A stretch of DNA of 64,000 nt from Asterias rubens (taxonomy: Eukaryota; Echinodermata; Asteroidea; Forcipulatida; Asteriidae). Location of the stretch: positions 14,083,656-14,147,655 of the forward strand of contig NC_047070.1 in assembly GCF_902459465.1 (NCBI RefSeq). Direction: 5' to 3'. The position numbers and the translations under genes were made by a program. Shown here in pieces: positions 21,026 to 34,100 of this stretch. The notes under the pieces were generated by a model that worked only from the letters and a program-made list of their open reading frames with translations, made no database searches and was not told the origin of the DNA. The stretch's first letter is position 1. Each line of letters begins with the position of its first letter.

Positions 21026-22627
21026 TTAGCCAGTGAAGGATGCGGAAATACATCCAGTCGAGCTTCAAATGATTGTGTCTATTTGAGCTAAAAGGCCATC
21101 CATTCTCCATAAAGCAATCTTCATAAATGAAGTCTATAATGACCATGGAAACACGAGTGGTAAAATATTGACTTTTTGATATTAACACATGATAATGGTG
21201 TCCTTACTATTTAAGTATGAAGTCTCTAGACAATACCAGATAATTCTGCAAAACATTTTTAAAAGCACTGTCAAACTTGACATAGTCATGTAAAAGTATA
21301 ACATTACATAACAACAACTAACTAAAACTTTACCATGGAGTTGTGTATGGGTATTTTTTTTTTTTTTGGGGGGGGGGGGAATTTTTTAAACATAAATCGT
21401 GCAATATTTTACAAAACAATTTTACCCACTTGTTTTTACCATCCATGCTGTGTGTGTATTCCTTCATTTTTAATTAGCAATCAATAGGAGATACTTCTGT
21501 CCATCAGGGTTAGGAAGTTACATAATAATAGCAGATGTCTTTTTGGAAAGGCCAAATAAAATCAACCACTAAAACAAGCCTTAAACACCACGGATAACAG
21601 ATCATTTATATAATGTATTTGGTGATTTCTGCATATGGAGACGATTTGTGTATAGTGTTATTCAATATTTGTGAGATTAGTTTTTTAATATGTTTTTCCG
21701 TAAGTTACCATGAAAACAGTTTGTATGAACAACAAAACTGATGCTTGGATAAAAGACGACATCCAGAAAACACTAATGTAAACAAATTCACAGCTTGATT
21801 ATTTGCCCAACGTTGACTTTAAAACATTCATTATTAAGTTTCCATCCAGCCAATACTTTAGACTTGTGTTTCTATTGACTGAATATGATTGAGTTTTATA
21901 ATTGTATGTGATAGGGATGGCTCACTATGGGGAACACCTCGTGCGTGAAGAAACATTTCTGGACAACTTAACCAGTAACTAACCAAGCAACAAAGTACAA
22001 CATTTCATCTTCAGACTTTGGTTTGCAAAGTCTGTGACAGCGAAGTCACACAAAGTATGCTTAAAAATCTCAATCTCAATTATTAGAAGAAACGAGGTGG
22101 TCAGTTTCTGGGGCTCTAATGGACGTAAAAATACAGTTGAATCTGTTGTATAGAGGGCATGGGATGTATAATAACAACATGGAGTCACAGATTTGCAATT
22201 ATTATTGCATTACCATGTGTCTAAACTAGTTCAACAAAATAGTCGTCAGTGACCATACAATAAGAATGGTGGCTTATAAACAATGAGAAATGTGCGACTA
22301 GTAAGAGCAAAGTTTAACTCTTACATTTGAACAAGAAAGATTGAGTTCTCAATAACCTAGTTCCACCTAGGGACGGTATTTTTTAACTTAATACTCGACT
22401 GAAACGTTGATTAAAAAAAAATTGGGTTGAAAGCCCTTAGCTGTGGTTGAAGAACGATTATAGCACCTACGATCTAATAAGGTAAACATGACAAAAAATT
22501 GTGCACAATAATGAATTTACACAAAAATAGGATGTTCAGTAGAATATACAATTTATTAATTTAATATTTTGCTGATCATTTCTGTGTTTGTGGGACTATC
22601 TCACTCTAATCCTTCCTCAACTGTGTA
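21026..22627. other. Intergenic, no gene recognised
   Basis: AT-rich. At about 21130-21450 there are scattered TTTTAC/GTAAAA motifs like those in the ends of the 2.5-8.7 kb element, around a T-G run at 21357-21379. These may be a decayed relative. Nothing else is recognisable. Confidence 0.35.
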
Positions 22628-22930
22628 CATGTAGCATGGTTGGCATGGTTGGCTTGTGCGTAAAGCGCTCGCCTCTCACCAAGGTGACCCCGGTTCGATT
22701 CCCGGCCAGGGCCATAAGTGAGTTGAGTTGTGCGTTGGTTCTCTGCTATGCCACAAGGGTTTTCCAGACCATCCAGTTTTCCTCCCTCGGGAAAAAACAA
22801 ACACTTTCGATCTTGGCTGTGCTCCTAGGTTATAATGGTTTGATGTGGCTGGCCGCCAAAGGCACCCTTGTAGCCGCATCCTTCGCAATTCAGCTCTTAG
22901 CTGCGAGAAAGGATGATTAGCCCCCCCCCC
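22628..22930 (+). mobile_element. tRNA-derived SINE (family D)
   Basis: The tRNA-like head has GGCTTGTGCGTAAAGCGCTC and the B box GGTTCGATTCCC with the complementary end GGCCAGGGCC. The body continues with GGTTTTCCAGACCATCC and TTCGCAATTCAGCTCTTAGC and ends at a run of C near 22921. It is the only copy of this family in the window. Confidence 0.75.
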
Positions 22931-23004
22931 CCCCCTAAATTATGTATACAGCTATTGATGCTGCAATCGTGGGTGGGGTGGCTGGCCTGTCAGTTAGTGA
23001 CTAG

Positions 23005-23176
23005 AGCTGTGGCTACATGGTTTAGCGCCATAGCCATTAGAGCTGTGGCTACATGGTCTAGCCATAGTGAATAGAGCTGTGGCTACGTGATCTAGCCACA
23101 GAGAATAGAGCTGTGGCTACCTGATCTAGCCATAGAGAATAGAGCTGTGGCTACATGGTCTAGCCATAGTGAACTG
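23005..23176. repeat. 34-bp hairpin minisatellite, five copies
   Basis: AGCTGTGGCTAC recurs at 23005, 23041, 23075, 23109 and 23143. Most units have arms TGGCTA and TAGCCA around a 7-nt spacer (CATGGTC, CGTGATC or CCTGATC), so each unit can fold into a small hairpin; the arms stay complementary while the spacer varies. Confidence 0.9.
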
Positions 23177-23489
23177 CCAGCTGAACAATCTTAATCAACT
23201 ATAAATGCAAACACCGTTCAAATCATAATATTTCAATTCAACCCAGCACACAGAAGTGCTACTTTATTGTGTACTGCTGAATCTGCATATATTCTGATAT
23301 ACACCTCTATGGCACATTTGGTCGGGTTTACTTTTTTTGAAAATGTTCACTCAGTCAAGGCATTTTCATTCCATGTGTTGGTTTTAGATGCTCACTCACT
23401 GTACATTGTTAAAAATTTACCAAAAGAGACATCTTTTTTAAACAGGGCGACTATATAAAGCAACATGTGAAAGTATTGAGATAATTAAT

Positions 23490-23720
23490 GCTCGCATTGT
23501 CACTCTTACCAGGAAACACACTCACATTACTCCGGTTCTGAAGTCACTACACTGGCTACCAGTTGAAAACCACACTGTTTAATCTCGCCTATGTGTAACT
23601 GGTCTGTTTGTCTTATTTTCCTTGCTGTGTGTGGTTCCCCCTCCTGTGTGCCTTGAGCACCTCATTTTGGTGGATTTTGGCGCCCTATAAATATTCTGTA
23701 TTATTATTATTACATAAAAC
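23490..23720 (+). mobile_element. CR1/L2-like LINE 3' end fragment
   Basis: It encodes a decayed reverse-transcriptase C-terminal motif (HITPVLKSLHWLPVEN) followed by a 3' UTR ending GGCGCCCTATAAATATTCTG and (TATT)n. Stops interrupt the frame and the upstream domains are absent. Confidence 0.75.
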
Positions 23721-24050
23721 TATCCCTAGGCCTACAGTGTTTTAAAGTCTGGATAGTTTATGAATGATATGAATCAGACTTTGCAAAATGTTCATGTACA
23801 TGTACTCCAGTAGCAATAAGTTTGAAGAATTATCTGGTCATTTTTCTTTCAAATATTGACGACAAGGAAATCATACTTTCCAAAAGCAATTCTCAATCAT
23901 TGTTATTTTAAGTTCATGCTGTAGCAACTACTGAAAAGGTAGTTAGGTTCAGTGTCACAACCAGACAATCTGATTATTGGGGGGGGGGGGCAGTGGCAAA
24001 TACACAGTTAAGGGAGGCTTTTTAATGTATCCAACCATCAATTTGTTCAT

Positions 24051-24056
24051 TTTATT
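24051..24056 (-). terminator. Candidate polyadenylation signal of NOP14
   Basis: AATAAA on the minus strand, about 80 nt downstream of the NOP14 stop codon (24134-24136). Position and orientation fit; the cleavage site is not known. Confidence 0.5.
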
Positions 24057-24133
24057 GCTCTCATGGGGGGGGGGGAGAACGTTCTAAGCATGGCCCCCAG
24101 TCACGCACCTTATAGTGTTAGCCTAAAACACAA

Positions 24134-25092
24134 TTATTGAGGTTTCAAGTTGATGCGCCCTCGCTTGGTTGCTTGATAGTCGCCTTCCTGCCCCGCTAAC
24201 AGTTGATGAATTCTCTTAACCTTCTCTTTCCTCTCCGTATCTCTGTAAAGACAAATAAGAAATTCATGAACACTCTTGTCCGACAATGCTTTGTAACAGC
24301 CTACAATGTATACAAACTACTGCCTAATTATTAATCAATTTGGAAAATGTTTACCTTTCAATTTGTTCTTTCAACTTCTCCCTCGCTAAGAACTGAGTAT
24401 CTTTCCTGATTTCTCTCATGGCACCCTTCAGTTCTCGTTTGTAGTTGTGTAAAAGTCTCTGCTTCTCGTTCTTCTCACTTCCTTCATTGTTTCTCTTCTT
24501 ACGGATTGGATCATAACTGCATCAAGAAATAAAACAAAAAACCTGCTTAGTATCCTCTAGTGACTTCTGGGTCCAATATCATATATGATAGACCAATACA
24601 CCTTTATCAGGCTGTCACCATGTTGGCCATGTTCCCTGTTTCCAATAACAGTAATGAATGCTAACATTCATTGCGCACACATGGCACCAGACTATTATTT
24701 CATCCAGCCTGAGTTTGGGTACAATGAGTTGGAATGGAGTAAGTTCAAGATGGCCACACCTCGATAAAGGTCTATACAAAGACCAATATAAAAACCAAGT
24801 AATCTAAGAATGAGACAGATCTTCAGATCCACATTTCATGAATGAATCCTTCCCTTCTAGGTCTATACAACTATATCTTGGTTTGTCATCTACGTTTATC
24901 CTCTTGCTTAACTTACTCTTCCTCAATCTTGGGCTCAAACATGTGAAGAGTGAATGGTTTCTTCTTCTGTCGCTGTAAGCATTTCTTGGGTTTCTCATCC
25001 AGTGACTTCAGCTCAGTACTCAAAGATTCATACAGCTCCTGAGGTCAAAGGTTATATGCATAAATTATCACAAAAGATATCTCAATAATTGT

Positions 25093-25133
<41 letters not shown>

Positions 25134-28100
25134 TTATTTTTAATATAGCATATTACATAAAAAATCTCAAAGCGCTGTACAGTTGTAATAAAAAGTTGAC
25201 ACGAGCAAGACAATAAGTCCATATACCCAGTATGTGCGCATTAGGCATGGAGTGAGGTGCATTGCTGGTCTAGCTAGTGATTAAGTTTGATCCCTAGCTA
25301 GACAAGCATGCACCTCATTCAACAGTTTACGCTTGTGCAATGGGTATTTGCCAAAAGGTCTATATCTGAATTGTCGGCCTCGGCTACAGCTGTTGCTTCA
25401 ATGCATGATGATGCAATGATTCAGTCGTAGCCTCAGCCGTAGCTGAAGCCACTAATTCAGACACAGCCTAAGATTGAGGCAAATTGGCTTAATCAAAGTT
25501 GCTTACAGTAAGAAGAACATTAGGAGAACAGAAATTATAATAATAATACTCAATCTTATAAAGTACTGGTATCTAGAAAAAAACTATTCACTGCACTGAA
25601 ATATGACCATGGGAAAAATTAATGGTAGGCTTGACTGAAGAGGTAAGTTTTGAGAATGGATTTGAATGAAGAAATGTCAGGTTGTGATCTAAGGGTGGGA
25701 GGCAAGTCGTTCCACAGGCGGGGGGCTGCAACCGAGGAACTTCTATCTCTGTAAAGCTTTCAACCTGGAAGGTGGAACGGCTAGCAAATTGGCATCACTG
25801 GACCTTAGTTGACGAAAGAAAATGTATATTAATGAGGTTGAACAAAGAAGAATTGACAAGAGCAGGATTTGAATCAACGACCTTAGGTTAAATGTTTTTG
25901 CACTCTACCAATTGAGCTATCTAGCCCTATATTGGCGTTCTCCCTATTTTGTCAATAGGGAGTTTTCGTTTTCGACGACGGATGGTTCTGCGACGGGTAT
26001 TAGTAGGTTTCAGCCAAACGTTGTCGTTTTCAGCACAATGCATGTTCGTCCCAAGTATCGTCGTAGAAATTGAGGGACGACCGGCCTCAAAGCCAAAGCT
26101 TGCGCAGATGACGCCAAATGTCATCATTACCGTCGTTGAACCAACTGTCGTTGAAAACGAAAACTCCCTAATATCTTTGTTTGTGGAGGCCAGCCAGAAG
26201 CCATACAACTCTCTGTGAGATTCCATGGAAGAATGTCATGCCTGTTTCATACCTGTATCTGTTCAGGATATCTCTGGAATGGTATACGTCCACTGTCCAA
26301 CGATGCCCTCACTGGTGTGAAAATCTCTTTAGCGCTTGCTAGTTCTTTATACAGCTCTACACACTGTGACAGAAGACTTAGACTGGTGGCAAGACACCAA
26401 CATCTGAACTCATCTGTGTCTAGTTCCTGATGGTCTGCTTGGGACAGAACTTCCAGAATACGTACCGGCTGGATCTTCATGTTTCTAAATAAATTTTTAT
26501 AAACATTTCATACTGATGAGTGACTAGTAGTAGACATTTCAGACAAATCACTTTTCAAAAAGGGTCGAATCAAGTTTATAAAAACTAGCCAAAGAAATTC
26601 TTTCAAATGTCATTTTATTATTTGATTTTATCCTTACACAGATCTGCGTAAGCACTGTTTACTCAGTACTTCCCAAGTTCTGAGAAAAAAGCTCATATAA
26701 CTCGGGTGGGATTTGAGCCCACGGCCTTTGCCAATCACGAGGAGCTGTCTAATACCAACTAGACCACCGCGATTGCCCGATAGCTAGAGGCAGTTCGAGG
26801 TGACATTTTGGAAATGGCATTTCTCAAGACAGAATCTGTAAAGTGTACAAGTTTTCATACAAACAAGGCAAAACTGCCAAAGGTTAAAGCACTTTAAGAC
26901 ACGGTGTTCTGATTTAAGACAATTCTAAGACTCCCAACCTAAAAAGTTTACATTGTCACATTTCCCAATCATCACAACTGAATTGAGTCATTACCTTGTA
27001 ATCTCGCTGCTCGTTGACTGTAATCTCAGTATGTTAATATTACGACCAATCGGCTTGAAGGGTGGGATGACATTATAGAGTTGACCCGCCTCCTTCTTGG
27101 AGGCAAGGAACAAAATTCCTTGTAAGTAGTTGATGACTTCTGGAACAAACCTCTTGGATAATCTCACATACTGGGGAAAAAAATAAAACAAACTTAAACA
27201 GAAGTTTCTTAATGATAGTTACCAACACTAAAGTGTACGATAATAATATTACTGTATTAGGCTAATTAACATTTATTCAAACAAAAATATGCCTGTAAGA
27301 TGCTCAAGACACTTTACAAAATTAATAACGTAAAAACATTCTAAAATTTAACAAAATTATTCAATAAGGCACTGTATACTCAGTACTTTCTCAGAGTCCA
27401 AAAAATTCCCACATGCTTATTACTTGGGTGGTATTCAACCCAAGGCACATTTCCATTTAATTCTAGAATAGATGACAGATTGTAAGACGGGACTTGGAGA
27501 GGGGCTAATTCCAAACAGTACTCTACATCCCTGATGCAAATTTAATATCTACTAAGCAGAAAGCAAAACAATTACTGGATTAAATACAAACTAAAGACAG
27601 ATAAAGCCTAGAATGAAAAATACAACACAAATTACTGAGGGGCCCCAAAAGAAAGAAGTTATATTCACTCCTTAAAATAAACCGGTTACCAGCAAAAACA
27701 TACAGGTAATGTATACATACATCACATGCACCTTCAAAACATTACATGCACAAATACATACAATGATAAATACACATAAACAAGTTTTGAAACAAGCAAG
27801 CATAATAGTGACAAAACATGAAACAAGTATCACTTGAAAAATAATAAATTAGTCTTTATAGGTTTCTTGAACTGGTTAGTAAGTGGAGTCCACTGAAATT
27901 ATGCAGGAAAAAATAGTGTCAGAGAGATGTAGCAGAATATTGGAAACGACCAAGTACCCTATTAAATAAAAGACTGGGATGTTTGAGGTTGGAGATCAGA
28001 AAAAAAAAACATTTCAAAAATAGAAAAAAACATTTCTTACAACTATTCTCACTTCAACAAGTTTTGCAATAAATCTTGAATTAAAGTCAGTGGACACTAC

Positions 28101-31100
28101 TGGTAATCAAAAAGGTCCCAAAATTGAGGATCTGAAAGCGCACAACTTCTTGTGACAAGGGTGTTTTTTCTTTCATTATTATCTCGCAACTTCGATGACC
28201 GATTGAGCTCAAATTTTCACAGGTTTGTTATTTTATGCAAACATTGAAATACAGTCAAGTGAAAAGACTGGTCTTTGACAATTACCAATAGTGTACAGTG
28301 TATTTAATTACTGTACCCTGTGGCTTACCTTGAGAAACACATTGCAGATGAACAGACTAGAGACAACATCTTTGGATGAACGAACCGGACACTGTGTCAA
28401 GATCTGACCCATAAATAGCATCGTTGGCGTCACCACTCCATGCCGAAAATCAGACGTTGAAAAAAGTAAACTCACTAACTGGAAGTACATCAGCTGTGAA
28501 TCAATTAATAGTAAGCAAGATTCTCAATTATGATCTGCATAACTTATCTGTGCCAAGTTTCATAAAACCTGTAAGCACATAAACTTTACGAGCACACACA
28601 AATATCGCTTTGCATGAACTGGTTACAAGCCAAAAGTCCATAAAGTTTACATTGTTGTGACTGGGGCCCCACACATTTTTTGCTTAGAGTAGAAATTTGC
28701 TAAGCAGTATTTTCTGCTTCACAGCTATATGAAACTGGACACCGACATTGATATAAGATGTTTAATTGTGATATATTTGGCTCCATTACTGTAATGGGTA
28801 CTAAAGTCATGCTCGCGCTGGCATAAGTTAACACTGTTGGAGATGCAAATAAGTAAAGTTATCATGTCTACACTATTGATGGCCATGTCGGTGGCATCAC
28901 AGTGACACCTTTGTTTAGTGTCATCCTCTGACCAGAAGATGTTCGCACATATCCCCTGTCCTCAATGCACTTCACTGGCTTCCTGTACATCAGCGAACAG
29001 TCTTCAAGGTGTTTGGTTCTGGTTTGTTCGCACTCTCCATGGCACAGCACCAACCTACCTACAAGACCTGCTACAATGCCATGAACCGAACCAACGCCTT
29101 CGCTCCTCTGACACAAACCTTCTTTGAGTACCCCTCTCTCATCATTCCTGGGGAAACCGCTCTTTCTCTCGGTCTGGTCCTTCCCTATGGAACTCACTCC
29201 CCATCAAACTCAGAAAGGAAACTTCCTTCAACACTTTCAAGAACCAACTCAAGACCCACCTCTTCACACAAGCTGCTTCTCCTTCTGTTTATTTTGTTTA
29301 ATTAGTTCCTTCAGTTGTTAGCTTTGTTAGGGTTCCTGAGCCAGGAGTGTCACCTGTGACAGACATGGCGCATTACAAATTTCCTTTATTATTATTATTT
29401 TTATTATTATTATTTTTATTATTATTATTATTATGTTCAATCGGCAACATCATCATTGGGGAACATGTCATTGTACAGTCACAGTGACAGCTTTATTTAG
29501 TGCCACTACTGGCAATAATCTGCAACATTAACTTTCTTAGTACTCACCGTCTCAACTTGTGGGAAGACGCCTCGACCTCTTGCGTTAGCCATTTCATTGA
29601 ATCTCTCATAATGCTCCTGAATTAAAGCTTGCATACTCAGCCCAGCATGAAGTGATGATTGCTGGGCAAGTTCATAGATGTGTCTAAAATACAACCAAGA
29701 AAGTTTGTATCGATAAGTAAGATTTGAAGAATTGTCTAAAATACAACAAAGAAGTTATTACCAGTAAATAAGATTTTAAAATGTACCCAGTCAGTTTCCC
29801 TTTTGGTTTATTTCAACATATGCATAAAATAGCAAACCTGTGAAAATTTGCGCTCAATTGGTTGTCGAAGTTGCGAGATGTAACTATGAAAGAAACAACA
29901 CCCTTGTCACACGAAGTTGTGTGCTTTCAGATGCTTGATTTCGAGACCTCAAAATCTAATTCTGAGGTCTCAAATCAAATTCGTGGAAAAATACTTCTTT
30001 CTCGAAAACTACGTTACTTCAGAGAGAGCCGTTTCTCACAAGGTTTAGTACTATCAACAGCTCACCATTACTCGTTACCAAGTAAGGTTTTGTGCTAATA
30101 ATTATTTTGAGTAATTACCAATAGTGTCCAATGCCTTTAAGATAGTTTTGAATCTTACTTTGTGAGTCCATCCAAATACTCTATCCCTGGCATCTTCTTC
30201 TGACGTAAGACATCACCAAAATACCGCAATAATATCGTCAAGAGAGTATCCAGTTTGTCTTTATTTCCTTCCGCTAAGCTTGGATGATGACAGGTTCGTA
30301 TTCTTCCGATAATAAGAAGTTGATTGCTGTCGGATTGACCACCCATCATGTTGAAAAACTCCTCATGGTTCTCAGGTGCTGTTATACAAGGTAGAGATAA
30401 CACAATCTTTACAAAATTCAACAATTTAATGATAATAATAGTGGCTTTTTTATATAGCGCTCATAATAGTCACTAAGCGACGCTACATTCAGTATTTTCC
30501 TGCAAGGTATGTGGGACTACGTTTGAACTATGAGACCTATTCCTTTTAAAATAAAACCATGTAATGGTTTACAAGGTGCCGTGCGCAATATGCAGCCAAT
30601 CAAACCAGGAACACCGGGGTGAACCCCTTCTATTTTCTATAGGTGCACTGGGTTCTTTTACGGGACCACCAGCTTTAAGTCCCACATGAAGGACAAAGCA
30701 TTAATAGTGAAGTGTCTTGATAAAGGACTCATGTGTCACGATCAGGATTCGAACCCACACTCTGCCGATTAGAAACGCCACAGCTTGAGTTTGATGCGCT
30801 TAAGCACCAGGCCACAATACGCCACAACATTTTGGTTGTTGTTTAATTGTATGAAATGTATAATTTCAAGCAAAGATCAGAAGTTATTGTTGGAATTAAT
30901 GATAACAAAATGAACTCTTTTGATTCAGTAAGTGAAACATTATTTGAAACTGTTTACAAACCTTTGAAGGTGTAAGGAAGCTCTGCTTTAGCGTTTCTCT
31001 TGAGAGCTTCTCTGGTCTGTTGACAAAATAAAAAATTCAGATATAAAAATAACAAAACCGGACACTTAAGTTGCCCCCAAGTTCTCCTTTCAACAAGTTG

Positions 31101-34100
31101 CTCCTAAGTTCACCTTTCAACAAGTTGCTCCTAAATTCTCCTTTCATTAAGAAACAAAATTACATATTTCCATCCAAAATATTAGCCAGGATTTGGTGAA
31201 AGGGTGACCAATTTTGCTGAACATTAAAAAAACTGGGCGTTCACATAGTTCAATTACAATACATTTCATGTAAATGATATCTAAAACTGGGTGTTCAAAT
31301 TTAAAACAGGGTGTCACCCAAACACTGTTTCCATCTCGTTTCAAGGGGGATATTCGGCAGGATACCTACTTCTTTTTCCATGAATGGTATCCTTGTAGAG
31401 CTCTCTTCAGTTCTTGGTGATTCTTCTTCACTTTCAGAGCTGTCCGATTCTAAATCAGAATGATTATCCTCCTCCTCCTCCTCTTCATCTCCTTCCTCCT
31501 CCTCCTCTGCATCTTCAACTTCTTCGTCTTCTTCTTCTTCTTCATCTGCACTTTCTTCTTCCTCGATGTCTTCATCTGTAGCTTCTACTATTTTTGAAAA
31601 TTAATGTAAGGCAACAGTCAACACAAATATATCAACAATTTTGGTTGAACAAAGAAAATTACTTGAGTGGGATTTGAACCAATGGCCTCCGGCAAGGTTT
31701 AGCCAAGATTCGAAAGAAGGGTGTCAAAACTGACTGGAAATTTAAAACAGGGTGTCCAAAATACATCCCGACATCTGTGGCCACTTGATTTAAGGATTCA
31801 GGTGCTGTAGTTTTTGAGAAATGAGTAAAACAAGTCACAAGTCAATGAGACAGAAACTATTTTGGCATGTAAAAACACACTTAGCAGTTATGATATTATA
31901 CCATAACATACCATAACTGGTTAATACGTTTTTACATGCTTAAACTGAGCCAGACATTATTTTCGTGACATTGTTTTACTCATTTTCAAAAACTACAGCA
32001 CCTCAGTAGGTAATATTTTAAGGAAAGCTTTCTACTATCATTATCTTTAAACTGTGTAACGTAAATTTGTGGACATTGTGTTTTGTGTTAGAAAAAAGTT
32101 CATAGAACCTTTAACTCTACTGACTGAGCTATCTAGCCTTAATGTTGGCAGTCTCCCTATGTTATCAATATCTTTGAACCGAGTTAACGATACAACTTGT
32201 ACAATTTACCTAGTTATATTCCAGTTTGGGATTACTTGATACAAAAACATCTATTGCAAACATTTAGAACTTTATTCAGTATGTTTAGAGAGTCATATAA
32301 CAAACATGTAGGTATTATGTCGGCTTTAAGTTTTTCATTCATTACATAGGCAAGTTAAAGGCAGTGGACACTATTGGTAATTACTCAAAATAATTATTAG
32401 CATAAAGCCTTACTTGGTAACGCGTAATGGGGAGAGGTTGATAGTACTAAACCTTGTGAGAAACGGCTCCCTCTAAAGTAACGTAGCTTTCGAGAAAGAA
32501 GTATATTTCCACGAGTTTGATTTCGATACCTCGGAATTAAATTTCGAGGTCTCGAAATCAAGCATCTGAAAGCATACAACTTTGTGTAACAATGGTGTTT
32601 TTTCTTTCATTATTATCTTGCAACTTCGACGACAAATTGGGTTCACATTACACACAGGTTTTTTTTTTTCTCACCAAGTGAGAAGACTGGTCTTTGACAA
32701 TTACCAATAGTGTCGAGTGTCTTTAATAGCCGTAAATCAATGCAGTATTTAGCCATGGATAAAGTTGCTTTTCAGCACATGTTTAAAATAGTTATACATA
32801 GGAGTACAATGATGACATACCAGCCTTGACACCAAGTTTGTTTGATTGAAGTAGCTTGCCGTCTTTGTAGCTTATTGGCGCTCTGTTACCAATAGTCAAG
32901 GCATACCTGAACAATAAAGCAATATTAAAGACTACATTTAATTCATCGCATCGTCTCCATTAATAATATATAGATGGAACTGAATTTGACCCTTTTGAAG
33001 GATGGGGGTCAGAGTTTTGCTTTTTAAAATTTGAGAATTTGAAATGGTTAGAAAATGCAATAAAGTCACAGCCATGGCTACACACAGTTCCTGGAAAATA
33101 TATAAATAAGATTGTTGAATTCCTATATAGGCTGTCAGCTTGCGGACGAGAATGACGACATCAAGTCAAGTTAGTTAATTAAGCTGATCGGTGCAGGACG
33201 CCTGCTATAAAGCTCTTTTTTGAGAAGAAATTCTGATCCCCGACGTCACAGATCTGCCACATCAAGGCCGGGAGTAGATGGCAGAGGGGGTAGTAGCTCT
33301 CATAACAATAATAACCAGTTTTTATATAGCACTTTTCACACCCGAGGGCATCTTAAAACGCTTCCGCTATCATTACCCCTGGTCACTCGGCCTTAAATTA
33401 TTCCTTAAACCATCTCAGCTCCCTGGGGAATATAAAGCCTGTGCGCAATATATGTGCTACTCGGCTAAACCAATCACAAGAACCATCTCTGCCCTCACGG
33501 GTACCCTATTACCCCTAGGTGGAGAGAAGCAATTATAGTTGAGTGTCTTGCTCAGGGACACGACCGGGATTCGAACCCACACTCTGCTGAACAGAAGCAC
33601 CTGAGCTTAAGTTTGGTGCTCTTATCCACTTGGCCACCACACCTCATTCACAGAATGAAGAAGGAACCAATGCGCTGCTTGGCTAAATCAACCACAAGAA
33701 CCATCTCCGCCCTCACAGGTACCCATTTACCCATGCGTGGAGAGAAGCAATTATAGTTAAGTGTCTTGCTCAGGGACATTAGTGTCACGACCGGGATTCA
33801 ACCCACACTCTGCTGAACGGAAGCATCAGAGCTTGAGATCGGTGCTCTTATCCACTCGGCCACGACACCTCATTCATGAAGACAGAACCGATTAGCATCT
33901 GCTTGAATTCCAACGATACTAACTAACGACTATTTCCAACTCACCCATCATTAAGATCATCCGCAGATTGATGCGTATTCTTTCTTGCTTCTTCTTGGTC
34001 TTCCGGTGTAATTCCAAGCATTCTTTGTTGTCTGTCTTGCTCAAGTTTATCCAGTCTTTCCTTCTCATCTTTGGCAATCTCCTCCGGTGTCTTCAATCTA

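Noticed and set aside
22632-22715. tRNA gene with a good B box
   Set aside because: It continues into a SINE-like body, and the acceptor stem does not pair well enough for a functional tRNA.
25949-26226. Frames of 89 and 99 codons on opposite strands
   Set aside because: Both lie within the 215-bp inverted-repeat MITE and are mirror products of its ends.
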